From positions 1 through 64,000 of the forward strand of contig CAZISM010000008.1 of the NCBI GenBank assembly GCA_964541895.1: 64,000 bases of DNA, given 5' to 3'. The notes under the pieces were generated by a model. The model was given only the letters and a program-made list of their open reading frames with translations. It was not told where the DNA came from and ran no database searches. The DNA comes from CAZISM01 sp964541895 (GTDB taxonomy: Bacteria > Zhuqueibacterota > Zhuqueibacteria > Residuimicrobiales > Residuimicrobiaceae). The position numbers and the translations under genes were made by a program. Numbering within the stretch: the stretch's first letter is position 1; each line of letters opens with the position of its first letter. Below are positions 25,478 through 34,550 of the stretch, in pieces.

Positions 25478-26300
25478 CGCTCTCATTCCTGATACACCTG
25501 CTGAAGAGAAGCAATCCAAGCCCGTGCAGTTTGTTGAGGTCATGAAAGTGGCGCCGAACCCCTTTCAGCCTCGTGAGACGTTCAAGCCTGAAGCCTTAGC
25601 TGAACTAAAGCAATCCATCGCCGAGAAGGGGCTGGTGCAGCCGATCACGGTACGGCGCTACGGCGCCGGCTATCAGCTGATCGCCGGCGAACGGCGTCTG
25701 CGTGCGGTGCGGGATCTGGGGCTGGAATCGATTCCGGCCTATATTCTGGACGTATCCTCGGACGAGGATATGCTGGAGCTGGCCATCATTGAGAATATTC
25801 ATCGCGAGGATTTGAATCCTGTCGAAGTGGCCCATGGTTATAAACGGCTCATGGACGAGTGCCATCTGACCCAGGAGGAGGTGGCGGTCAAAGTCAGCCG
25901 GGACCGGGCGTCGGTGGCCAATTTTCTGCGGCTGTTGAAATTGCCGCGCCGGATCCAGGAGAGTCTTCAGGACGGCGAGCTTGGGATGGGACACGCGCGC
26001 GCGCTGTTGTCGCTGGACAGCGCTGAAGAGCAGGTGCAGGTCTGGCAGAAAATTCTCAAAAACGCCCTGTCTGTGCGCCAGGTGGAAAATCTGGTCCGCA
26101 GCCAGACCAAGAAGGTTAAAGCCAAAGCCAAAAGCGCTTCTGCGCAATCCGCCTATATGACGGACCTGGAAAACCGCCTGCGCACCCGATTGGCCACCAA
26201 GGTCACTATCAAGGCACGCCAAAAGGGCGGTGTGATCGAAATAGACTACTATTCTGAAGATGAGCTGGACCGGCTTTCCGGTCTGCTGACAGGAGAATAG
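25443..26300 (+). CDS. parB: Chromosome partitioning CTPase ParB/Spo0J
   Basis: 285 aa. The N-terminal CTP-binding fold contains GERR at 82-85 and ENIHREDLNP at 117-126, both diagnostic of ParB/Spo0J clamps that load at parS. A central helix-turn-helix segment (LTQEEVAVKVSRDRASVANFLRLL) recognises parS, and the C-terminal part dimerises. The N-terminal KKALGRGLSALIP is the ParA-stimulating peptide. No canonical 16-bp parS site was seen within the window. It sits 3 bp before the M23 peptidase gene. Confidence 0.97.
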   Translation: MANKKALGRGLSALIPDTPAEEKQSKPVQFVEVMKVAPNPFQPRETFKPEALAELKQSIAEKGLVQPITVRRYGAGYQLIAGERRLRAVRDLGLESIPAYILDVSSDEDMLELAIIENIHREDLNPVEVAHGYKRLMDECHLTQEEVAVKVSRDRASVANFLRLLKLPRRIQESLQDGELGMGHARALLSLDSAEEQVQVWQKILKNALSVRQVENLVRSQTKKVKAKAKSASAQSAYMTDLENRLRTRLATKVTIKARQKGGVIEIDYYSEDELDRLSGLLTGE

Positions 26301-26303
26301 TGG

Positions 26304-27233
26304 ATGGCTGATGAACTGGCAAAATATCTGAGCAAACCGGCGAAAAAGCGACATCGTCGCAGCCTGCGTATTTTGCTGATTCCGGACGATCAGAGCGAGC
26401 CACGCGCCTACAGCCTGAGCATACGCCAGCTGACGATGATAAAAGTTGTGGCCGGGCTGTTGGCCTGTCACATTGTTTTTGGATTTTACGCCTATTCGGC
26501 GATTTCGCGCCACGTGATGCGCATCAACAGTCTGGAAAAAACCAACCGGCAACTCAGCGAGAATAACCAGCGTATTCACGAACTGGCCAACGAGTTTAAA
26601 ACCCTGCAAGAGACCGATGACAAGATCCGGGCGGCTCTGGGGCTCGCCGCATCGGGCCAAAGCGGCGCCAACATCGAATCCATAGTCGGTTCGAGCGAGC
26701 TGTTGCCGCAACGGACGCGAATGGACAGCCAGCCCTCTTCTCTGGAACTGGCGTCTGCCGCCAGTCAGGTGAAACTGGCTGATCGGCTCAACATCCTGCA
26801 GCAACACAGTCAGAATGGTTTGCACGAGTTTTTGCGCTCGGTGCCGACCTATCTGCCTGTGGAAGGGGTTTTAACAAGAGATTATCAGCAGGAGGCCCAA
26901 ACGCAAGGCAGTTCCAGCCACAAGGGCATTGATATAGCGGCACCGCGTGGCTCCTTTGTGCGTGCTTCAGCGGATGGAATGGTGGTTTTTGCCGGCTGGA
27001 CCGAAGATCTGGGGCATCTAGTCGTGCTTTATCACGGCGACGGCTATTTTACCTATTACGGCCACAATCAGCGTCTGCTGGTGCAGCGCAACACCTTTGT
27101 ACGCAAGGCCGAAGAGATCGCCATGGTCGGCAGCACGGGAGAGAGTTCGGCACCCCACCTCCATTTTGAAATCTGGAAGGATGGCGTTCCGCTCGACCCC
27201 AAACAATATATACTTGCGTTCTCCGGTATGTGA
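26304..27233 (+). CDS. Membrane-anchored M23 (LytM) peptidase
   Basis: 309 aa. A basic cytoplasmic start (residues 12-22 rich in Lys/Arg) leads to a transmembrane helix about 43-65, a coiled coil about 70-112, a linker, and a LytM domain about 190-305. The zinc residues are present: His206-x3-Asp210 (HKGID) and His285-x-His287 (HLHFE). It should cut peptidoglycan cross-links in the periplasm. Its neighbour 40 bp downstream is a bactofilin; M23-bactofilin pairs are known to shape cells, as with Csd1 and CcmA in Helicobacter. The link is established family knowledge, the role here is inferred. Confidence 0.93.
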   Translation: MADELAKYLSKPAKKRHRRSLRILLIPDDQSEPRAYSLSIRQLTMIKVVAGLLACHIVFGFYAYSAISRHVMRINSLEKTNRQLSENNQRIHELANEFKTLQETDDKIRAALGLAASGQSGANIESIVGSSELLPQRTRMDSQPSSLELASAASQVKLADRLNILQQHSQNGLHEFLRSVPTYLPVEGVLTRDYQQEAQTQGSSSHKGIDIAAPRGSFVRASADGMVVFAGWTEDLGHLVVLYHGDGYFTYYGHNQRLLVQRNTFVRKAEEIAMVGSTGESSAPHLHFEIWKDGVPLDPKQYILAFSGM

Positions 27234-27273
27234 GAACCTTTAACCGTATTCGAATAGTGCAGGTGGATGACAT

Positions 27274-27657
27274 ATGAAAAATTCGGATAAACCGGGCGAA
27301 TTGAGCACGATTTTAGGACGTGGTTCAGTCGTGCAGGGCAACATCAAGGTCGAGCACTCGCTGCGTATCGACGGCAAGGTTAAAGGCGATGTTACTTCCA
27401 GCGACAGCCTGATCGTCGGTTCGGAAGGAGAGATCACCGGCAACCTGTCGGTGAAAAATCTGGTGCTGGGCGGTAAAATCTACGGATCCGTGGTGGCCCC
27501 AGGCCGGGTCGTGCTGGAGAGCAAGGCGGAATTTTACGGCGACATCAAGACCGCCAAGCTGGTGATCGACGAAGGCGCTGTGTTTGACGGCAAATGCACC
27601 ATGACCGAAGCCGGCAAGAAAAAGAGCGGCCAGGACGAAGAGTCCATGATCAAATAG
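27274..27657 (+). CDS. Bactofilin
   Basis: 127 aa polymer-forming cytoskeletal protein. The central domain is a right-handed beta helix with the regular G-hydrophobic repeat: LGRGSVVQGNIKVEHSLRI, GKVKGDVTSSDSLIVG, GEITGNLSVKNLVLGG and KIYGSVVAP. Short disordered tails flank it. Bactofilins form filaments at the membrane without nucleotide and guide peptidoglycan enzymes. It follows an M23 peptidase, and in Myxococcus bactofilins scaffold ParAB, so the parAB-M23-bactofilin order fits a shared morphogenesis/segregation role. Confidence 0.95.
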   Translation: MKNSDKPGELSTILGRGSVVQGNIKVEHSLRIDGKVKGDVTSSDSLIVGSEGEITGNLSVKNLVLGGKIYGSVVAPGRVVLESKAEFYGDIKTAKLVIDEGAVFDGKCTMTEAGKKKSGQDEESMIK

Positions 27658-27761
27658 GCCCGCAGGCAGGCGGGGCCGGGTGCGGTTGTGTGCCCGAAAG
27701 AGCCGAGGCAAGAACCGGAGCAGGAACAGCTGCACCGGCAACCATGTAATCAACGACAGTC

Positions 27762-27998
27762 ATGCTTGTACCAAAGAACAAACGGACCAATATCGGACCG
27801 TTCCTGGATGTCGGTCTGCAGCTGGCAGCCGGTTTCGGGCTGGGCTTTGGTATGGGCTGGTGGGTGGACGGCAAACTGCACACGCTGCCGCTGTTTTCCA
27901 TTCTGGGATTAATGCTGGGAGCAGCAGGCGGTTTGTTGAACGTGTATCGGGCCGTTTATCCAAGTAAAAAAAGAAACAAGGATGCTGACAAATCCTGA
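27762..27998 (+). CDS. atpZ: AtpZ/AtpI-family ATP synthase assembly protein
   Basis: 78 aa with two transmembrane helices (LDVGLQLAAGFGLGFGMGWW and SILGLMLGAAGGLLNVYRAV) separated by a short polar loop DGKLHT, the usual AtpZ form. These proteins help assemble the c-ring or carry Mg2+/Ca2+. It overlaps the next gene by 17 bp and opens the ATP synthase set, though the 104-bp gap before it shows no clear promoter. Confidence 0.85.
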   Translation: MLVPKNKRTNIGPFLDVGLQLAAGFGLGFGMGWWVDGKLHTLPLFSILGLMLGAAGGLLNVYRAVYPSKKRNKDADKS

Positions 27999-28377
27999 TA
28001 ACAAAAAGCGTGAGCTGAGGGCTGTTCTCCACACCCTGATCGCCTTTGGGGTGATCGTTATTCCGCTGTTTTTTTTTACGTCTGTGACTTTTGTTCTGTC
28101 GTTCATGCTTGGCTACGTGGTCTGCCTCGCCAACATCCTCTTCAGCATTGCCTCCCTGCGATGGGGATTTTCTAAAACCAGCAAGATATTTTATAAAGTG
28201 GTCTGGGGCGGCATGTTGCTGCGGCTGGCGGTGTTTTCCGTTATTCTGGTGGTGTTGCGCCGGTTCACCGACTGGCCGGTGAGCGGTTTTCTCATCGCCT
28301 TCGTTTTGTCGTACATCTATTTACAATATCAGGAAATTCGTCTGGTTAACGAATCTTTAAGCAAAGCCAAATCATGA
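27982..28377 (+). CDS. atpI: ATP synthase subunit I-like membrane protein
   Basis: 131 aa with four hydrophobic segments (about 15-30, 33-53, 72-90, 96-112) like AtpI/AtpR proteins found between atpZ and atpB in FCB bacteria. They act as c-ring assembly factors. Sequence conservation is low, so the call rests on size, topology and position. The start overlaps atpZ by 17 bp and the end overlaps atpB by 4 bp. Confidence 0.75.
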   Translation: MLTNPDNKKRELRAVLHTLIAFGVIVIPLFFFTSVTFVLSFMLGYVVCLANILFSIASLRWGFSKTSKIFYKVVWGGMLLRLAVFSVILVVLRRFTDWPVSGFLIAFVLSYIYLQYQEIRLVNESLSKAKS

Positions 28378-29234
28378 TACAAGAAGCTGTTCAACAGGTG
28401 GTCGAGCACGGGCACAACGTCGCCCAGCAGGCAGCGGAGCACGGCGAAGCCGCCGCTCATGCGGCGGAACATGGCGGCGAGACCGGCGTCGGTTTCATGC
28501 TGCATCACATCATGGCGCAGCCTTTGATCCACCTGCCCAAGGTATGGGGTGTGGATATGACCATCACCAATCACACGGTGATGATCTGGATCGTCTCGGT
28601 GATTATGATCGTGGCCTTCGGGCTATCGTTCCGGCGTCGTGATTCGCTGGTGCCGCGCGGCCGTCTCGCCAACGCCCTGGAAGCGCTCGTGCTTTACATC
28701 CGCGATAATGTGATCGTTCCCAACCTCGGCCATCACGCCAACACCTATGCGCCCTATCTGCTGACGGCCTTCTTTTTTGTGCTGCTGTGCAATCTGCTGG
28801 GGCTGGTGCCGGGTGCTGCAACCGCCACCGGCAACATCGGCGTCACCGCTGGTCTGGCCCTTCTGACGCTGATCACGGTCATCTTTGCCGGCATCCGGCA
28901 GCACGGCCTCTTTGGCTATATGAAAACGTTTTTGCCGCACGGCATCCCCTGGTGGCTTTCGTTTGTGATGATTCCGGTCGAAGTGATGAGCCTGCTCACC
29001 AAGCATTTTGCCCTGACCATTCGTTTGTTTGCCAACATGATCGCCGGCCATCTGACGATTCTGTCGCTGATGAGCATCATATTCATCTTTCGCAGTTATT
29101 ATGTGGCGCCGTTTCCCCTGGCTATTATGATTTTTTCGTCGCTGCTGGAAATTCTGATCGCCTTCATTCAGGCCTATGTGTTCACGATTCTTTCTTCCGT
29201 GTTCATCAGCGGGTCGCTGGCTTCGGAGCATTGA
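28374..29234 (+). CDS. atpB: F-type ATP synthase subunit a
   Basis: 286 aa, inner-membrane proton channel subunit. Arg217 in ALTIRLFANMIAGH is the essential arginine facing the c-ring. Other conserved helices are present, for example APYLLTAFFFVLLCNLLGL. The first 45 residues are unusual: they are rich in His, Ala and Glu (EHGHNVAQQAAEHGEAAAHA), a possible metal-binding or flexible periplasmic tail. It is coupled to the upstream atpI-like gene by a 4-bp overlap. Confidence 0.96.
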   Translation: MIQEAVQQVVEHGHNVAQQAAEHGEAAAHAAEHGGETGVGFMLHHIMAQPLIHLPKVWGVDMTITNHTVMIWIVSVIMIVAFGLSFRRRDSLVPRGRLANALEALVLYIRDNVIVPNLGHHANTYAPYLLTAFFFVLLCNLLGLVPGAATATGNIGVTAGLALLTLITVIFAGIRQHGLFGYMKTFLPHGIPWWLSFVMIPVEVMSLLTKHFALTIRLFANMIAGHLTILSLMSIIFIFRSYYVAPFPLAIMIFSSLLEILIAFIQAYVFTILSSVFISGSLASEH

Positions 29235-29313
29235 TCAGCGGGGCGGACGCGAGATTTCTTTTTAAACGAGTAACAGACCAACCCAACAACAATCTATCTT
29301 TCAAGGAGGTAAC

Positions 29314-29541
29314 ATGGATCCGAAAGCATTAGCGTATTTGGCCGCCGGTCTCGGAGCCGCGGGTGTAACTTTTGGTTGTGCGTACGGCATCAGCAAACTG
29401 GCGAGCGCCGCCATCAGCGGCATTGCCCGGCAACCGGAAGCCGCCGGTGAAATTCGTGGTGCGATGATCATCACCGCCGGTATGATCGAAGGTGTGGCTC
29501 TGTTCGCCGCCGCCATCTGTATCTTGCTCGCTTTCAAATAG
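29314..29541 (+). CDS. atpE: F-type ATP synthase subunit c
   Basis: 75 aa two-helix hairpin with polar loop SGIARQPEAAGEIRG and the ion-binding Glu59 in AGMIEGVALF. Residue 60 is Gly, not the Ser/Thr that completes sodium-binding rings, so proton coupling is more likely. The ribosome site AAGGAGG is perfect and well spaced, as expected for the most abundant subunit. It is separated from atpB by 79 bp and from atpF by 19 bp. Confidence 0.96.
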   Translation: MDPKALAYLAAGLGAAGVTFGCAYGISKLASAAISGIARQPEAAGEIRGAMIITAGMIEGVALFAAAICILLAFK

Positions 29542-29560
29542 TCCAACATAGGATCACGGC

Positions 29561-30055
29561 ATGGAACTCATGACCCCCAGCAGCGGTGCCATAGTTTGGC
29601 TCATTCTGACTTTTGCAGCGCTGCTCTTGATTTTACGCAAACTGGCCTGGAAGCCGTTGCTGCAGATGCTGGACGAGCGCGAAGGTCAGATTCGGGCTTC
29701 ACTGGAACAGGCTGAAAAGGCCGGCCAGGAAGCGAAAAAAACGCTGGCCGAGCAGTCGGCGATTCTGGACGCTGCCCGTAAAGAGGCCCAGGATATCCTG
29801 GCCAAAGCACGACAGGCGGCGGAGCAGACGAAAGCGGACATTGTGCAGAAAGCCAACGCCGAAGCCATGCAGGCGGCCGAACGGGCGCAGCGTGAGATTC
29901 AGCTCAGCCGTGACAAGGCGATTACCGAGATCAAGGCGCTGGCTGTGGAGCTGTCGATGGCCGCCACCGGCAAGCTGATCGGCAAATCGCTGGATAAAAA
30001 AGAACACGAGAAATTGATCTCGGAATCCGTGCAAAAGGCAGGTGGACTGAATTGA
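29561..30055 (+). CDS. atpF: F-type ATP synthase subunit b
   Basis: 164 aa peripheral-stalk subunit. One N-terminal membrane helix (AIVWLILTFAALLLILRKLA) is followed by a long charged helix rich in Ala, Glu and Lys that forms the right-handed coiled coil binding F1 and delta. Only one b gene is present, so the stalk is a homodimer. Its stop overlaps the TTG start of atpH. Confidence 0.95.
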   Translation: MELMTPSSGAIVWLILTFAALLLILRKLAWKPLLQMLDEREGQIRASLEQAEKAGQEAKKTLAEQSAILDAARKEAQDILAKARQAAEQTKADIVQKANAEAMQAAERAQREIQLSRDKAITEIKALAVELSMAATGKLIGKSLDKKEHEKLISESVQKAGGLN

Positions 30056-30612
30056 GACCGCATCCCATAGCCCGACGTTACGCCAAGGCTCTGTTTGAAT
30101 TGGCGGAACAGCAAAAGAGCGTGGACCGAATCAAAAAAGAGGTGGACGCATTCGGTCAGATGCTGGCAAGTGACGGCCGATTACGCGCCTTTCTGCTTTC
30201 GCCCGAGGTGGATAAACAATCCAAGACGCGCGTTCTGGAACAAGCGATCAGCGGCAAGGTGTCGTCTCTTTTTTACCATTTTCTGCTGGTCCTGCTGCAA
30301 AAGGGCCGGCAGCCGTTGTTCCCTGAAATCGTATATGAATGGGGCCGTCTCTACGACAAAAAGAACAACCGGATGCGGGCGACCCTGGTCTCTGCCGTTG
30401 CGCTCAGCGATGCGCAGGTGCAAAAGATACGAAAACAGCTGGCTGAATCCACCAAGGCGGATCTGGTGGTTGATAACGAGGTCGATCCGGCGATTCTGGG
30501 TGGCTTGGTCATTCGTATGGATGGCCGGGTGCTGGATGCGAGTCTGGCCCACCAGCTGGAGCGCCTGCGCAAAGAGTTAGAAAATGTTCAATTGGAATCC
30601 ACATCGCATTAA
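30052..30612 (+). CDS. atpH: F-type ATP synthase subunit delta
   Basis: 186 aa. PIARRYAKALFELAEQQ is the conserved N-terminal helix that binds the alpha crown, and the C-terminal NEVDPAILGGLVIRMDGRVLD is typical. The start is a TTG at 30052 overlapping the atpF stop (TTGA) with AGGTGG upstream; no ATG lies near, so a non-ATG coupled start is the best choice. Confidence 0.93.
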   Translation: MRPHPIARRYAKALFELAEQQKSVDRIKKEVDAFGQMLASDGRLRAFLLSPEVDKQSKTRVLEQAISGKVSSLFYHFLLVLLQKGRQPLFPEIVYEWGRLYDKKNNRMRATLVSAVALSDAQVQKIRKQLAESTKADLVVDNEVDPAILGGLVIRMDGRVLDASLAHQLERLRKELENVQLESTSH

Positions 30613-30642
30613 AACCTTATATGAGGTTACAGGTACCCGATC

Positions 30643-32157
30643 ATGGAAATAAGACCTGAAGAAATTACATCTGTTCTCAAGAAACAGATTGAATCCTTTG
30701 AGAAAAAAGTCGACTTGGAAGAAGTGGGTGAGGTGATCCAGGTGGGCGACGGCATCGCCCGCGTCTACGGCCTGGAGAACGTCATGTCCATGGAGCTGGT
30801 GGAATTTCCCAACGGCGTCTATGGCATGGCCCTCAACCTGGAAGAGGACAACGTCGGCTGCGTGCTGTTTGGCGAAGACGCCAAGGTGAAAGAGGGCGAC
30901 CTGGCCAAGCGCACCGGCAGCGTCGTTCAGGTTCCGGTGGGCCCGGAGCTCTGCGGCCGCGTCGTCAATCCCCTGGGGCAACCCATAGACGGCAAAGGTC
31001 CCATTAACGCCAGGGCGACAGCGCCGCTGGAGCGCAAAGCGCTGGGCGTGGTGCAGCGGCAGCGGGTCAAGGAGCCGTTGCAGACCGGCATCAAGGCCAT
31101 TGATTCGATGATTCCCATCGGCAGAGGTCAGCGTGAGCTTATCATCGGCGACCGCCAGATCGGCAAAACCGCTATCGTGACCGATACCTTTATCAATCAA
31201 AAAGAGACCGGCGTCATCTGCATTTATGTCGCCATCGGCCAGAAAGGCTCGACGGTGGCCAACGTGGTGCAGACCCTGGAAGAGAACGGCGCCCTGGCTC
31301 ATACCATCATCGTCAGTTCCCCGGCCGACTCACCGGCGCCGATGCAGTTTATCGCTCCCTACACCGGAGCCGCCATGGGCGAATATTTTCGTGACAACGG
31401 CCAACACGCCGTAGTCGCCTATGACGATCTTTCCAAGCACGCCTGGGCCTATCGTCAGGTCTCGCTGCTGCTGCGGCGGCCGCCCGGACGCGAAGCCTAT
31501 CCGGGTGACGTGTTCTATCTCCATTCCCGACTGCTGGAACGCGCCAGCAAACTGAACGAAAAGCTGGGTGGCGGTTCTTTGACCGCGCTGCCCATTATTG
31601 AAACCCAGGCCGGCGATTTTTCCGCCTATATTCCGACCAACGTCATCTCGATTACCGACGGCCAGATCTATCTGGAGCCCAACCTGTTCTACAGCGGTAT
31701 CCGACCGGCCATCAACGCCGGCCTTTCGGTGTCGCGCGTGGGTGGCAACGCCCAGATCAAGGCCATGAAAAAGCTTGCCGGCAGTCTGCGCATGGACCTG
31801 GCCCAATATCGTGAACTGGAAGCGTTTGCCAAATTCGGTTCCGATCTGGACAAGGCCACCCAGCGCCAGCTCAATCGCGGCCAGCGCATGGTCGAACTGC
31901 TGCGGCAGAATCAGTATAAGCCGCTGCCGGTGGAGAAACAGATCGCCATCATCTATCTGGGTGTACGCGGTTATCTTGACAGCGTAGCGGTCGCTCAGAT
32001 CAGCCGCGCAGAACAAGAGTTCTATCGTTTCATGGAAAGTCAGCACGACGACATCCTTCGCGATATCCGTGACAAGAAAGAATTGAACGACGACCTCGAT
32101 GCCCGCCTGGCCGCGGCGTGTGAAGAGTTCGGCAAAATCTTTGCAGCCACGGTGTAA
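30643..32157 (+). CDS. atpA: F-type ATP synthase subunit alpha
   Basis: 504 aa catalytic-head subunit. The non-catalytic nucleotide site reads GDRQIGKT (Ile in place of the common Thr). GRVVNPLGQPIDGKGP, YDDLSKHAWAYRQVSLLLRRPPG (in part) and SVSRVGGNAQIKAMKKLAG fit the family. The first 25 residues form the amphipathic delta-binding helix. Start at 30643 is 30 bp after atpH. Confidence 0.97.
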   Translation: MEIRPEEITSVLKKQIESFEKKVDLEEVGEVIQVGDGIARVYGLENVMSMELVEFPNGVYGMALNLEEDNVGCVLFGEDAKVKEGDLAKRTGSVVQVPVGPELCGRVVNPLGQPIDGKGPINARATAPLERKALGVVQRQRVKEPLQTGIKAIDSMIPIGRGQRELIIGDRQIGKTAIVTDTFINQKETGVICIYVAIGQKGSTVANVVQTLEENGALAHTIIVSSPADSPAPMQFIAPYTGAAMGEYFRDNGQHAVVAYDDLSKHAWAYRQVSLLLRRPPGREAYPGDVFYLHSRLLERASKLNEKLGGGSLTALPIIETQAGDFSAYIPTNVISITDGQIYLEPNLFYSGIRPAINAGLSVSRVGGNAQIKAMKKLAGSLRMDLAQYRELEAFAKFGSDLDKATQRQLNRGQRMVELLRQNQYKPLPVEKQIAIIYLGVRGYLDSVAVAQISRAEQEFYRFMESQHDDILRDIRDKKELNDDLDARLAAACEEFGKIFAATV

Positions 32158-32160
32158 GCT

Positions 32161-33024
32161 ATGGCGACGTTACGAAACATAAAGCGACGGATTGCCAGCG
32201 TCCGTTCGACGCAGCAGATCACCAAAGCGATGAAGATGGTGGCCGCCGCCAAATTACGCAAGGCGCAGAATCGACTGATGAGCGCCCGGCCCTATGCGCG
32301 GGAAATGGAAGAGGTGCTGCGGCACGTCTCCGTGCGCCTGCGCAAACAGAGCCATCCGCTGCTGCAGGTGCGCAAGCCCAAAAAGATCCTGTTTGTGCTG
32401 GTCACCGCTGATCGCGGGTTGTGCGGCAGTTTCAACACCAACCTGATCCGGCGCTGTCAAAACGAAATGGAGAGCCATCCGGCCAAGGTCAAGCACCTGG
32501 TGACGATTGGACGCAAAGGCCACGAATTTTTCCGCCGCCGGCAGATCCCGATCAGGGATTCGGTCGTCGATCTGTTCAACCATCTGGAATTTAACCATGC
32601 CCAGAGCATTGCGGCCAAACTGATCGAGTGGTACGGCAAAAAGCAGGTGGACCAGGTCCTGGTGATCTATAACGAATTCAAATCGGCGGTGCAGCAAAAG
32701 ATCGTGGTGGAGCAGCTGCTCCCCCTGGTGCCGACCGAACCGGTGGACCCGCGCCGCTATCCTGTGGGTTTTCTTTTTGAACCCGGCCCGGCCAAGCTGC
32801 TGGACCAGCTCTGTCCGCTCAATCTGAACATCCAGATCTGGCGCATACTGCTGGAAAGCAACGCGTCCGAGTTCGGCGCGCGCATGACCGCCATGGAGTC
32901 GGCCAGCGACAATGCCGAGGATATGATCAAAGAGTTGCGCCTGTTCTACAACAAAACGCGCCAGGCCACCATCACCAAAGAGTTGAACGAGATCGTCACC
33001 GGCGCCAACGCTTTGCGCGGTTAA
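32161..33024 (+). CDS. atpG: F-type ATP synthase subunit gamma
   Basis: 287 aa central-shaft subunit with the two-helix coiled coil at both ends: MATLRNIKRRIASVRSTQQI and, at the C terminus, MTAMESASDNAEDMIKELRL. TADRGLCGSFN marks the conserved Rossmann-like domain. It begins 3 bp after the atpA stop. Complete. Confidence 0.97.
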   Translation: MATLRNIKRRIASVRSTQQITKAMKMVAAAKLRKAQNRLMSARPYAREMEEVLRHVSVRLRKQSHPLLQVRKPKKILFVLVTADRGLCGSFNTNLIRRCQNEMESHPAKVKHLVTIGRKGHEFFRRRQIPIRDSVVDLFNHLEFNHAQSIAAKLIEWYGKKQVDQVLVIYNEFKSAVQQKIVVEQLLPLVPTEPVDPRRYPVGFLFEPGPAKLLDQLCPLNLNIQIWRILLESNASEFGARMTAMESASDNAEDMIKELRLFYNKTRQATITKELNEIVTGANALRG

Positions 33025-33090
33025 TCGGGCGCGACGAACTAGAAGGTCATACAACGATTTTACAACAACCTGTTTCAGGAGAGTTCATAC

Positions 33091-34512
33091 ATGACTAAAT
33101 CGGGTCGTATCTTACAGATCATTGGACCAGTCATAGACGTATATTTCGAGTCCGGCAACCTTCCGGCCATCAATAATGCGCTGGAGTTGAAACGACAGGA
33201 CGGTTCCCGTCTGGTTTTGGAAGTGGCCCAGCACCTGGGTGAGAACACCACGCGTTGTGTGGCCATGGATTCCACCGACGGTCTGCAGCGCGGCCTGGAG
33301 GTGATCGATACCGGCGCCGCGATCAAAATGCCTGTGGGCAAAGCCACCCTGGGACGTTTGCTCAATCTGGTCGGGGATCCCATCGACGAATTGGGTCCGG
33401 TGGACACCCAAGAATATTGGCCGATTCACCGCGAATCGCCCAAGTTCGAAGAACTGGAAACCAAGCCGGAAATGTTTGAAACCGGCATCAAGGTCATTGA
33501 TCTCCTGGAACCCTATGCCAAAGGCGGCAAGACCGGTCTCTTTGGCGGCGCCGGCGTGGGCAAGACGGTGTTGATCATGGAACTGATCAACAACATCGCT
33601 ATTCAAAAAGGCGGCTTTTCGGTGTTCGCCGGTGTTGGTGAGCGCACCCGCGAAGGCAATGACCTGTGGCAGGAAATGCAGGAAGCCGGTGTCATCAATA
33701 TGAAGGATCTGGTACAATCCAAAGTGGCCATGGTGTTCGGCCAGATGAACGAACCGCCCGGGGCCCGGCAGCGCGTCGGCCTCTCCGCCCTGACCCTGGC
33801 CGAATATTTTCGCGACGTCGAGCACCGCGATGTGTTGCTGTTCATCGATAACATCTTCCGTTTTACCCAGGCCGGCTCGGAAGTGTCAGCCCTTCTCGGC
33901 CGTATGCCCTCGGCCGTAGGCTATCAGCCGACCCTGGCTACGGAGATGGGTCAGCTGCAGGAACGCATCACCTCGACCAAACACGGCTCCATCACTTCGG
34001 TGCAGGCCATCTATGTGCCGGCCGACGATTTGACCGATCCGGCGCCGGCCACCACCTTCAGTCATCTGGACGCCACCACGGTGTTGAACCGGCAGCTGGT
34101 GGAACAGAGCATTTACCCGGCCGTAGATCCGCTCGATTCCACCTCGCGCATTCTTGATCCGCGCATTGTCGGGGAAGAACATTATCGAATCGCCCGCACC
34201 GTGCAGCAGATTCTGCAAAAGTACAAGGATCTGCAGGACATTATCGCCATCCTCGGTATGGACGAGCTCTCCGAGGAAGACAAGCTGACCGTTAATCGCG
34301 CCCGTCGCATCCAGCGCTTTCTGTCGCAGCCGTTCACCGTTGCCGAAGAGTTCACCGGCTTTGAGGGACGCTATGTCAAACTGGAAGACACCATCCGCGG
34401 CTTCAGGGAGATCATCGAAGGCAAACACGATGACCTGCCCGAACAGGCGTTCTGGATGGTCGGCACGATCGAAGAAGTCGTGGAAAAAGCCAAGCGCATG
34501 CGCGAAGCGTGA
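33091..34512 (+). CDS. atpD: F-type ATP synthase subunit beta
   Basis: 473 aa catalytic subunit. GGAGVGKT is the Walker A loop, GERTREGNDL carries the catalytic Glu, and the DELSEEDKL motif is the DELSEED lever. The N terminus GRILQIIGPVIDVYFESG is standard. A 66-bp gap with CAGGAGAG precedes the start. Complete and highly conserved. Confidence 0.98.
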   Translation: MTKSGRILQIIGPVIDVYFESGNLPAINNALELKRQDGSRLVLEVAQHLGENTTRCVAMDSTDGLQRGLEVIDTGAAIKMPVGKATLGRLLNLVGDPIDELGPVDTQEYWPIHRESPKFEELETKPEMFETGIKVIDLLEPYAKGGKTGLFGGAGVGKTVLIMELINNIAIQKGGFSVFAGVGERTREGNDLWQEMQEAGVINMKDLVQSKVAMVFGQMNEPPGARQRVGLSALTLAEYFRDVEHRDVLLFIDNIFRFTQAGSEVSALLGRMPSAVGYQPTLATEMGQLQERITSTKHGSITSVQAIYVPADDLTDPAPATTFSHLDATTVLNRQLVEQSIYPAVDPLDSTSRILDPRIVGEEHYRIARTVQQILQKYKDLQDIIAILGMDELSEEDKLTVNRARRIQRFLSQPFTVAEEFTGFEGRYVKLEDTIRGFREIIEGKHDDLPEQAFWMVGTIEEVVEKAKRMREA

Positions 34513-34550
34513 TGGCGCAGCCGAACACTCATACATAGACCTAGAACAAC

